NCBI GenBank assembly: GCA_017991275.1
Contig: JAGNMH010000474.1
Location: 1 to 5,094 of the forward strand
Direction of reading: 5' to 3'
Length of the DNA stretch: 5,094 nucleotides
Source: Acidobacteriota bacterium
GTDB lineage: Bacteria > Acidobacteriota > Blastocatellia > RBC074
Shown here: positions 1 through 5,094 of the stretch, in pieces
How the letters are laid out: every line of letters starts with the position of its first letter
Numbering within the stretch: position 1 is the stretch's first letter
Notes under the pieces: model-generated
What the model was told of the DNA's origin: nothing
Seen by the model: the letters and a program-made list of their open reading frames with translations, nothing else
The model's database searches: none
Program-made: the position numbers and the translations under genes

Positions 1-638
1 GCGACCAGATAAAACTTTCGCGCGATGCCGGTTTTGATTTTTCGCCCGGCCAAACCCGTCAGAATCGGCGCGGCGAATCCTGCATAATGAAAATGAACCG
101 CAGTCAGCAACACGATCGTGTCTGAAAAATTCATCGGGTTCATTCCTGCTCGTGACAAGAACAACCAACCGCTGCCAACCACGATGTAAATCAGCCCGGC
201 GTCAATGCAGAGTTCTTCCATTGGCAAAATGCTGCCGAAAAGCTTCCAGCGTCGCCACAACCGCCACAATCCAAACAGCGCCAGCAGACCGGTCAGCAAT
301 ATCCAACCGCCAGTCAATGCCGCCGCCATCAACCCGGTTCGGCTGTATAACGAAACGACCACCAGCATCACCGCAAAGGGGTGAAATTGGATTGCTGCGC
401 GATACGGCCAGACGTGTGTGCCGTCATCGTTCGGAGTGGCTGTCAGCGAAAGCGCCAGCGGTGTAAAAACCAGAATTGCCAGCGACAGCAAACGCTGGAT
501 CAACCAAGTTTCGCCGCCGGTTTCGACCGGCAAGCTGAACCAGACAGACAGCGGCAACAATAACAGTAACCAGGCGATTCCGCTCGCCATCGCGTTCGTG
601 CGACTGCGCAGAACGAAATGTGTTTTCTCGTTTTCCAT
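1..638 (-). CDS. YndJ-like polytopic membrane protein, N-terminal part (3' end outside window)
   Basis: An open frame runs on the minus strand from ATG at 638-636 to the window's left edge, giving 212 residues without a stop. The start is well supported: an in-frame stop lies a short way upstream, no other ATG lies between, and an AGAAAGGA site (plus-strand 653-660) sits 14 bases before it, a rather long spacing. The product is strongly hydrophobic, with likely membrane segments near residues 20-37, 46-66, 83-97, 103-125, 145-162 and 173-195. The motif VHFHYAGF at 181-188, followed by APILTG, resembles the YndJ family (named after Bacillus subtilis YndJ), a membrane family of unknown function; I recognise this by memory of the motif only. 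The C-terminal part lies outside the window. It is transcribed divergently from tdk. Certain as a membrane gene, fairly likely as YndJ. Confidence 0.72.
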   Translation of the reverse strand, partial: MENEKTHFVLRSRTNAMASGIAWLLLLLPLSVWFSLPVETGGETWLIQRLLSLAILVFTPLALSLTATPNDDGTHVWPYRAAIQFHPFAVMLVVVSLYSRTGLMAAALTGGWILLTGLLALFGLWRLWRRWKLFGSILPMEELCIDAGLIYIVVGSGWLFLSRAGMNPMNFSDTIVLLTAVHFHYAGFAAPILTGLAGRKIKTGIARKFYLV

Positions 639-830
639 GACTTGGCGGCTGATCCTTTCTGGCGAATGCCAGCTTCAAAACTGCGTGAAAATTCGGCCAA
701 CGTTATGCTCACAGAGATGCTTTTTTAACTCCGAAAAGCCTTTCAGCAGAGTATCTTGCGCCTTCGCGGCTTTATGGTGTAGAACTTGGCGCGAAGTCAC
801 AATAGACAAATCAGAAGGGATAAGCCAACT
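639..830. promoter_or_regulatory. Divergent intergenic region between yndJ-like gene and tdk
   Basis: These 192 bases separate two divergently transcribed genes, so both promoters should lie here, but I see no strong consensus -35/-10 pair on either strand. A perfect 5-bp inverted repeat with a 4-base loop (659-672, CTGGC/GCCAG) lies next to the ribosome binding site of the leftward gene. A 7-bp inverted repeat (762-768 CTTCGCG with 790-796 CGCGAAG) lies before tdk. Neither is long enough to be called an operator with confidence. Confidence 0.4.
813..820 (+). promoter_or_regulatory. Ribosome binding site deciding the tdk start
   Basis: AGAAGGGA lies ten bases before the TTG at 831, a suitable spacing. 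The longer in-frame alternative, TTG at 786, has no purine-rich site at a proper distance. This site therefore favours the shorter protein, whose N-terminus also fits the usual length before the kinase P-loop. Confidence 0.6.
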
Positions 831-1421
831 TTGGTAGAGCGTCATTCAAATGATTCCGGCTGGATCGAAGTCATCACCGGTTCGATGTTCAGCGGCAAAA
901 GCGAAGAATTGATTCGCCGGTTGCGTCGCGCAAAAATTGCCCGCCGCAAAGTGCAAAGCTTCAAACCCGCGATTGATTTGCGCTTTTCAGAAGAGCACAT
1001 AGTTTCGCATTCTGAAATGCGCATCGAATCGCAATTGGTTAAATCGGCCAGCGAAATTCTGGAAGCTTCAGTTTCTGACACCGAAGTTGTCGGCATTGAC
1101 GAAGGTCAATTCTTTGATAGCGATCTTGTCGAAGTCGCCAACCAACTGGCGGTTCAGGGCAAGCGGGTTATCATCGCCGGATTGGATATGGATTACCTGG
1201 GGCGTCCGTTTGAACCAATGCCGCTGTTGCTGGCAGTTGCCGAAGACATTACCAAAACGCGGGCCATCTGCATGCAATGCGGCAGTCCAGCGACCTATAC
1301 TCAACGATTGATCGCCAGCCGCGAACGAGTAGTTGTCGGGGCTTCGGACGCTTACGAAGCTCGCTGTCGCGCGTGTTTCGATCCCAATCTGGGGCAGGCG
1401 AAAGAAGCCACTGGTAATTGA
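831..1421 (+). CDS. tdk: Thymidine kinase, type II (TK1-like)
   Basis: The enzyme transfers the gamma-phosphate of ATP to thymidine, making dTMP in the cytoplasmic pyrimidine salvage pathway. With TTG at 831 as start the protein has 196 residues, the normal size for bacterial type II enzymes. Visible parts: P-loop GSMFSGKS at 17-24 (family members usually have Pro where Ser18 is), Walker B and catalytic glutamate in GIDEGQFF (Asp90, Glu91), the GLDMDYLGRPF segment at 117-127, a zinc site of two CxxC pairs (Cys147/Cys150 and Cys179/Cys182), and the thymidine-binding lasso before YEARC at 175-179. All key residues are present, so it should be active. A TTG at 786 would add 15 residues lacking family character. 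It appears monocistronic: a hairpin terminator follows nine bases after the stop codon. Confidence 0.96.
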   Translation: MVERHSNDSGWIEVITGSMFSGKSEELIRRLRRAKIARRKVQSFKPAIDLRFSEEHIVSHSEMRIESQLVKSASEILEASVSDTEVVGIDEGQFFDSDLVEVANQLAVQGKRVIIAGLDMDYLGRPFEPMPLLLAVAEDITKTRAICMQCGSPATYTQRLIASRERVVVGASDAYEARCRACFDPNLGQAKEATGN

Positions 1422-1429
1422 TTGAAACG

Positions 1430-1463
1430 GGGCAAGCTCGACAGCTTGCCCTTGATTGTTTTT
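1430..1463 (+). terminator. Rho-independent terminator after tdk
   Basis: A perfect 9-bp stem (GGGCAAGCT at 1430-1438, AGCTTGCCC at 1443-1451) with the 4-base loop CGAC is followed by the T-rich stretch TTGATTGTTTTT (1452-1463). It lies just after the tdk stop, as expected for an intrinsic terminator. The T tract is interrupted by G and A, so efficiency may be moderate. The stem core also resembles the arms of the inverted repeat at 4669-4777, so it may be a dispersed palindrome serving as a terminator. Confidence 0.75.
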
Positions 1464-1472
1464 GCGGAACGG

Positions 1473-1491
1473 GACGGTTTTCAAAATCGTC
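1473..1491. promoter_or_regulatory. 19-base palindrome upstream of glpX, possible operator
   Basis: The left arm GACGGTTTT (1473-1481) and right arm AAAATCGTC (1483-1491) are reverse complements at 8 of 9 positions around a single central C. The centre leaves almost no room for an RNA loop, so a site for a dimeric DNA-binding protein is more natural than a hairpin. It ends 30 bases before the glpX start, in the 100-base gap between the tdk and glpX genes. The regulator is unknown and the call is inference from symmetry and position. Confidence 0.4.
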
Positions 1492-1521
1492 ACCACAGAG
1501 CCTTTATCAGGAGTCACAGCT

Positions 1522-2580
1522 ATGAATACGCAAAACTCAGTCGAACGACCGCTGGAACATGATCTGCTTTTCGACTTTCTGCGAGTAGTCGAAGGTGCAG
1601 CGGTCGAGGCCGCCCGCACCATGGGGCAGGGCGAACGGAAGTACTCCGATCAGGTTGCCGTCGAAAAAATGCGCGAGGTGATGGATACCATTCCAATGGA
1701 AGGTACCATCGTCATTGGCGAAGGCGAACGTGACGAAGCTCCAATGCTTTATATCGGCGAGCGACTCGGACTGGGAGCCAGGCCAGGCAACGAAGGCAAA
1801 TACAGGGCAGTGGACATAGCTGTTGATCCGCTGGAGGGCACGAATCTTTGCGCAGTCGGAGCCGACAATGCAATTGCCGTTTTGGCGGCGGCGGAACATG
1901 GCGGATTGCTGCACGCGCCGGATATTTATATGAAAAAACTGGTGGTCGGCCCTTCGGTCAAAGGGGCTGTGGACATTGACGCCCCGGTCAAAGACAACCT
2001 GCACGCCATCGCTTCGCGGCTGAAACGCAAAGTCGAAGACCTGACAATCGTCGTTATGGACAGGCCGCGTCATCGCCAACTGGTCAGAGATATTCGAGAC
2101 GCAGGCGCTCGCATTCGATTAATTACCGACGGAGATTTGTCGGCGGGAATTTCGGCTGCGGTGGCTGGTTCGGGGGTTCACGCGCTGATGGGAATTGGCG
2201 GCGGCCCCGAAGGCGTCATCACCGCCGCCGCAATGAAATGTCTGAACGGGGAAATCCAGGCGCGCTTTATGATGCCCGATCAATTGGAAGAAGAAGAACG
2301 ATCCCGGATCGCGCCGGACATTGCCGACCGCATGGCAAGGATGGGCATCAAAGACCCCTCGCGCGTGTTCGATACGAACGAACTGGCTCCGGGCAAGCGA
2401 ATCATCTTCGCCGCCACCGGAGTCACAGACGGCACAATTCTGCGCGGAGTTAGATTCTTCGGCAGTGGCAAACGAACCCAATCGCTGGTGATGACGACGG
2501 AAACCATGCACGTGCGATTCGTTGACACCGTCCACGTCGAAGGCGGGCCGGATTCTTTTGTGCGCTTTGATCGAATTTAA
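1522..2580 (+). CDS. glpX: Fructose-1,6-bisphosphatase, class II (GlpX family)
   Basis: This cytoplasmic enzyme hydrolyses fructose 1,6-bisphosphate to fructose 6-phosphate, the committed step of gluconeogenesis. Some GlpX proteins also act on sedoheptulose 1,7-bisphosphate, and the sequence does not decide this. The protein has 352 residues, close to the family norm. ATG at 1522 is chosen because AGGAG (1509-1513) lies eight bases upstream; the frame stays open further back, to a TTG at 1456, but through the terminator and palindrome region. Metal and phosphate site residues are visible by comparison with E. coli GlpX: Asp43 in KYSDQVAVEKMR, Glu67 in GEGERDEAPM (66-75), Asp102/Glu105/Thr107 in DPLEGT, ITDGDLSAG at 201-209, and Glu230 in GIGGGPEGVI. 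The catalytic set is complete. It is the first gene of a four-gene cluster, with 26 bases to the next start. Confidence 0.96.
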   Translation: MNTQNSVERPLEHDLLFDFLRVVEGAAVEAARTMGQGERKYSDQVAVEKMREVMDTIPMEGTIVIGEGERDEAPMLYIGERLGLGARPGNEGKYRAVDIAVDPLEGTNLCAVGADNAIAVLAAAEHGGLLHAPDIYMKKLVVGPSVKGAVDIDAPVKDNLHAIASRLKRKVEDLTIVVMDRPRHRQLVRDIRDAGARIRLITDGDLSAGISAAVAGSGVHALMGIGGGPEGVITAAAMKCLNGEIQARFMMPDQLEEEERSRIAPDIADRMARMGIKDPSRVFDTNELAPGKRIIFAATGVTDGTILRGVRFFGSGKRTQSLVMTTETMHVRFVDTVHVEGGPDSFVRFDRI

Positions 2581-2606
2581 TTGGCTGCCCAATTCTGAGG
2601 AATACC

Positions 2607-3599
2607 ATGCTTGGAAGACGATTGATTGGTTCGATGTTGCTGCTTTGTTGTGTCTCCTTGTCGGCGTTCGGCCAATCCACCAAACCAGTTCAGAACATCG
2701 AACGTTTGCGCGCCCGTTTGCAGGAGTTGGCCAACGCTTTTCCCGGCACGATGGGAGTCGCCGTTCGAGACATTGCCGCGGGCGAGCAGATTTCGATCAA
2801 TGGCGACAGGCTGTTTCCGATGGCCAGCGCCTACAAGATTCCGATTCTGGTCGAAGTCTTTCGTCAAGTCGAAGCTAAAAAGTTTTCGCTGGATGATCGT
2901 GTTGAATTGACCGACGACGACCGCACGCTGGGCAGCGGAGTTCTGACGTTAATGGCTCCGGGGTTGAAACCAACGATTCGTGACCTGGCTACACTGATGA
3001 TTATTCTCAGCGACAATCAGGCGACGGATATGTTGCTCAATAAAGTCGGAGCCGAAAACGTGACGGCGACAATGCGGAAGTTGGGATTGAACAACATTCG
3101 AGTTGACCGCACGACGTTTGAATTGATCCGCGATTATCTGGCGCTGATTGACGAAGCTGCGGCTGGCAAAACCAAACAGCAGTTGATGAATCGTCCGCAA
3201 CTCAACACTTCCTCACCCGAACGAGTGGCCAAGGCCGATCTGGAATTTTCAAAGATTATGAAAGACGCGGCTTCGCCGGATGATATGGCTAGGCTGTTGG
3301 ACATGATCGTCAAGGGCCAAGCCGCCAGCGAAGATTCCTGCCGGCAAATGATGACGATCATGAATCGCCAGCAGTTCAATCACCGCTTGCCGCGTTATTT
3401 GCCGGAAGGCACGGGATTCGCGCACAAGACTGGAACGATTGGCTCAACAACCAACGACGCCGGAGTGATGTTCATTCGCGGCAATCCGATTGCGTTGGTG
3501 GTGTTCACGATGGACAAACGAACCTCGCGCGGCGAAGTCGAAGAGCAAATGGGACGACTGGCGCGCGTGGTTTACGATTTTTTCGATGCTGTCAAATGA
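2607..3599 (+). CDS. Exported class A beta-lactamase-like serine hydrolase
   Basis: The protein has 330 residues and starts with GAGGA (2597-2601) five bases upstream. Residues 1-22 form a signal peptide (basic MLGRR, hydrophobic core, AFG before a likely cut at Gln23), so it should act in the periplasm. The fold is that of the penicillin-binding serine hydrolases: SAYK at 74-77 (catalytic Ser74, Lys77), SDN at 135-137 and KTG at 274-276, in class A order and spacing. Activity against beta-lactams or muropeptide-like substrates is plausible but unproven. It departs from typical class A enzymes after Asp167-Arg168: the ExxLN pattern of the omega loop is missing (TTFELI instead), and Arg168 to Pro224 spans 56 residues where TEM-1 has 19. 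Its stop overlaps the next start by four bases, implying translational coupling. It may be a divergent beta-lactamase or a non-lactamase hydrolase. The family is sure, the substrate unknown. Confidence 0.9.
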   Translation: MLGRRLIGSMLLLCCVSLSAFGQSTKPVQNIERLRARLQELANAFPGTMGVAVRDIAAGEQISINGDRLFPMASAYKIPILVEVFRQVEAKKFSLDDRVELTDDDRTLGSGVLTLMAPGLKPTIRDLATLMIILSDNQATDMLLNKVGAENVTATMRKLGLNNIRVDRTTFELIRDYLALIDEAAAGKTKQQLMNRPQLNTSSPERVAKADLEFSKIMKDAASPDDMARLLDMIVKGQAASEDSCRQMMTIMNRQQFNHRLPRYLPEGTGFAHKTGTIGSTTNDAGVMFIRGNPIALVVFTMDKRTSRGEVEEQMGRLARVVYDFFDAVK

Positions 3600-4105
3600 C
3601 TCAAACTGAAATCCGAAAAGCCAGGTGGATGTACGCCCTGTTGCTGCTGATTGGACTGGCGTGGCTGGCGGTTATTTTTTTGCCGCCGTGGCTTATGGCC
3701 AATGGGCATTCGTTTTCGGCGGTCAGTCTTTATCGTGGATTGTCCGCCGTTTGCCATCAAATACCCGAAAGATCGTTTCATTTGCTGGGACTTCCTTTGG
3801 CTGTTTGTTCGCGTTGCACGGGGATTTACGCGGGCTTTGTCATTGGGTTAATGCTTTATCCGTTTGGTCGCAATTTGAGCGATCAAACGACTCCGTCGCG
3901 TTTCTGGCTGGTGATTGGAGCCTTGCCGATGCTGATTGATGTCGGCGGCGATTTCGTCGGGGTGTTTGCCAATACGTTTTTTTCGCGGACGGCGACCGGG
4001 TTGTTAGTCGGTGTGGTTGCGACATTTTTTCTGCTACCTGCTTGGGTTGGGATTTCCAACCCAAAACCATCGGAACATATATTCAAGGAGCACTTTTCAG
4101 CATGA
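3596..4105 (+). CDS. DUF2085 family membrane protein
   Basis: The protein has 169 residues with four likely membrane segments near 12-33, 66-90, 103-124 and 132-151. The family hallmark is clear: CHQIPERSF at 53-61 followed by VCSRCTGIYAG at 70-80, giving conserved Cys53, His54, Arg59, Cys71, Cys74 and Arg73. Later conserved polar residues in the membrane are Asp115 and Asp119, then Asn126, Arg131 and TGLL at 134-137. DUF2085 has no established function that I know of. The Cys/His cluster could bind a metal or be redox active, which is inference. ATG at 3596 overlaps the preceding stop as ATGA and has no good ribosome binding site, so translation is probably coupled to the hydrolase gene. A later ATG at 3629 would remove the basic N-terminus and is less likely. 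The last 20 residues are polar and are partly encoded by a palindrome (4042-4064). Confidence 0.93.
   Translation: MTQTEIRKARWMYALLLLIGLAWLAVIFLPPWLMANGHSFSAVSLYRGLSAVCHQIPERSFHLLGLPLAVCSRCTGIYAGFVIGLMLYPFGRNLSDQTTPSRFWLVIGALPMLIDVGGDFVGVFANTFFSRTATGLLVGVVATFFLLPAWVGISNPKPSEHIFKEHFSA
4042..4064 (+). repeat. Perfect 9-bp hairpin inside the 3' end of the DUF2085 gene
   Basis: TTGGGTTGG (4042-4050) and CCAACCCAA (4056-4064) pair perfectly around the 5-base loop GATTT. It lies in coding sequence after the last membrane segment, 37 bases before the next start and 20 bases before its ribosome binding site (AAGGAG, 4085-4090). It could be an internal mRNA structure tuning expression of the last gene, or a dispersed palindrome that extended the reading frame. 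No T tract follows, so it is not a standard terminator. Confidence 0.6.
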
Positions 4106-4662
4106 ATCAGCAAGATCAGAGCAAGCCATATTTAGTCGGCGGATTGATAATGGGAGTTTTGTCAGTCATTCCACTGGTAAACGCTGGTAACACGTGTTGT
4201 TGTTTATGGGCCTGGATCGGAGGCGCAGTGGCGGCCAAGCTTCTGGTTGATGGTTCGCCTCAACCTGTGACTATCGGCGATGGCGCGAAAATTGGAATGT
4301 ACGCCGGGTTGCTGGGGGCGTTCATTCGTATTTTCATAGGGTTGCCGGTGGAATTGGTGACGTTGCCTTATCAGTTGCGCGTGCTTGGCAATTTCGCTCG
4401 CCAACTGAACAATCCGCAGTTGGAAACATTCGTGCAGGATATGGTTGATCAGATGAGCGGGCGGGGGATGGGCGGCCAGATTATCGGTATGTTGCCTGGA
4501 ACCTTGATCGGAGCGGTTGTTCTGTTGGGTTTTACCGTTCTTGGAGGGATGGTCGGCGTGAAGCTTTTTGAAAAGCGTCAAAATCAATTTCCTCCACAAG
4601 CTCCACCTCCACAATGGAACCCGCCGCAATCTGGCGATGGTGGAGATTGGCCGCAGCAGTAA
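4102..4662 (+). CDS. Small membrane protein of unknown function with CCC cluster and proline-rich tail
   Basis: I do not recognise a named family. The 186-residue product starts at ATG 4102, which overlaps the preceding stop as ATGA; AAGGAG at 4085-4090 lies 11 bases upstream. An earlier in-frame TTG at 4042 would read back through the DUF2085 gene and is unlikely. Likely membrane segments are at 10-28, 32-49, 62-83 and 127-153. Features are NAGNTCCCLW at 27-36 followed by GG at 40-41, a PVTIGDGAKIG stretch at 55-65 between segments, a polar, probably helical stretch at 90-120, and a proline- and glutamine-rich C-terminal tail from 162 (APPPQW). The cysteines at the membrane edge could bind metal or be acylated, but this is speculation. 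It is the last gene of the glpX cluster, followed by the inverted repeat. Confidence 0.88.
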   Translation: MNQQDQSKPYLVGGLIMGVLSVIPLVNAGNTCCCLWAWIGGAVAAKLLVDGSPQPVTIGDGAKIGMYAGLLGAFIRIFIGLPVELVTLPYQLRVLGNFARQLNNPQLETFVQDMVDQMSGRGMGGQIIGMLPGTLIGAVVLLGFTVLGGMVGVKLFEKRQNQFPPQAPPPQWNPPQSGDGGDWPQQ

Positions 4663-4668
4663 GACCGA

Positions 4669-4777
4669 TGTAGCGCGAACTGTTAGTTTGCGTCGTGGCA
4701 AGAAAGCCTCTTGGGAATATGCCTCGACATCGTCATCAAATGACCGTTACAGACGCAAACTGACAGTTCGCGCTACA
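4669..4777. repeat. Compound inverted repeat between convergent genes (REP/BIME-like)
   Basis: Two 26-base arms, 4669-4694 and 4752-4777, are reverse complements with one mismatch, separated by 57 bases. Each arm is itself a small hairpin: in the left arm CGCGAACT and AGTTTGCG pair over GTT with one G-T pair. A further 5-bp hairpin (CAAGA/TCTTG, 4699-4713) lies in the spacer. The element fills nearly the whole gap, starting seven bases after one stop and ending one base before the other, so it may end transcription from both sides. No transposase gene is present; paired REP sequences or a miniature mobile element are the likeliest origins. Confidence 0.8.
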
Positions 4778-4778
4778 T

Positions 4779-5094
4779 TTACTTTTGCGCGGTCAACGGC
4801 TGAAAGCGGCTGGCTCCACGTTGCAGAAAGTCAACGAACTCTTTTTTATCGCGAGTCAGGCCAGGGAACTTCGACAGAACGTTTCCGTTCGCATCCACCA
4901 CCACGTAAAGCGGCAAAGCCACCGTCCCGTACTTTTCAGCCTGAAGCTTTCCATTTTCTTCGTCAATTTTCTGATGCTCCGGCGTGTCTTCTCGGTCGGT
5001 GTAAAGCTCAGCCAGAACGAACTTTTCCAACTCTTTTTTCACTGCCGGATCGGGAAACATGTTCTTTTCCATCCAGCGGCATTTTGTGCAGGTG
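4779..5094 (-). CDS. Thioredoxin-fold protein, C-terminal part (DsbD C-terminal-like; 5' end outside window)
   Basis: The minus-strand frame is open from the right edge to a TAA at 4781-4779, giving 104 visible residues. The first residues include CTKC followed by RWMEKNMF, which matches the active site and helix of thioredoxin-like domains, particularly those at the end of DsbD-type disulfide carriers. The likely cis-proline is Pro61 of the visible fragment, in VALPLY, followed by a beta strand and the D-x-N-G turn (DANGN) typical of the fold. The role would be thiol-disulfide exchange, probably on the periplasmic side, but the N-terminal part that would show a signal peptide or the DsbD membrane domain is outside the window. 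The internal ATG at 5072 is not the start, because the CxxC motif lies before it. It is convergent with the glpX cluster. Confidence 0.85.
   Translation of the reverse strand, partial: TCTKCRWMEKNMFPDPAVKKELEKFVLAELYTDREDTPEHQKIDEENGKLQAEKYGTVALPLYVVVDANGNVLSKFPGLTRDKKEFVDFLQRGASRFQPLTAQK

Noticed and set aside
516..531. Perfect 6-bp hairpin with a TTCG loop (GCCGGT/ACCGGC)
   Set aside because: It lies inside the yndJ-like coding sequence, where GC-rich codons make such short stems common, and no gene boundary is near.
756..785. Possible sigma-70 promoter for tdk: TTGCGC, 18-base spacer, TAGAAC
   Set aside because: Both boxes match the consensus poorly and the host's promoter consensus is unknown, so it is not better than chance in a region this long.
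152..837. Several plus-strand open frames and two short minus-strand frames across the left region
   Set aside because: They overlap the minus-strand membrane protein frame, which has a clear membrane pattern and family motif. The overlapping products are rich in Arg, Gln and Ser with no recognisable domain.
1456..1521. Longer glpX start at TTG 1456, adding 22 residues
   Set aside because: The extension would be translated from the terminator T tract and the palindrome and has no GlpX family character, whereas ATG 1522 has a well-placed AGGAG.
2607..2652. Lipoprotein signal in the hydrolase because of the two cysteines at residues 14-15
   Set aside because: The residues before them (LLL) do not form a lipobox with a small residue at -1, and a type I cleavage site (AFG before Gln23) fits better.
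2119..3379. Long minus-strand frames opposite glpX and the hydrolase gene
   Set aside because: They mirror strongly coding plus-strand genes, show no recognisable domain and have no ribosome binding sites of note.
4563..4576. 6-bp inverted repeat GCTTTT/AAAAGC near the end of the last plus-strand gene
   Set aside because: It is short and A/T-rich, codes for a KLFEK-type segment at a membrane edge, and is readily explained by chance.

Overview
The window is ordinary-looking chromosomal DNA from a mid-GC bacterium (judged by eye, slightly above 50% G+C). The protein flavour suggests the phylum Acidobacteriota, possibly class Blastocatellia: type II thymidine kinase, class II (GlpX) fructose-1,6-bisphosphatase, a DUF2085 membrane protein, a YndJ-like membrane protein and several strong palindromes next to gene ends. 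This assignment is inference from gene content, not a database match.

Layout from left to right. Positions 1-638, minus strand: the N-terminal 212 residues of a polytopic YndJ-like membrane protein that runs off the left edge. Positions 639-830: a divergent intergenic region. Positions 831-1421, plus: thymidine kinase, best started at a TTG codon behind a good ribosome binding site. Positions 1430-1463: a perfect 9-bp hairpin followed by a T-rich tract, ending the tdk unit. Positions 1473-1491: a 19-base near-perfect palindrome that could be an operator for the next genes. Positions 1522-4662, plus: a tight four-gene cluster made of glpX, an exported class A beta-lactamase-like serine hydrolase (26-base gap), a DUF2085 membrane protein (4-base ATGA overlap) and an unrecognised membrane protein with a CCC cluster (second ATGA overlap). 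Positions 4669-4777: a large inverted repeat between convergent genes, each arm itself a small hairpin. Positions 4779-5094, minus: the C-terminal part of a thioredoxin-fold protein whose CxxC motif lies at the right edge.

Thymidine kinase (thymidine salvage) and GlpX (gluconeogenesis) are housekeeping enzymes. The other three genes of the glpX cluster have envelope signatures: one has a signal peptide and two have several membrane segments. The arrangement suggests co-expression, but no shared pathway can be read from the sequence. The points most worth a second look are the beta-lactamase-like protein, which keeps the SxxK, SDN and KTG motifs but has an altered, expanded omega-loop region, and the family of palindromes at gene ends. 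I see no mobile element, CRISPR array, RNA gene or defence system.
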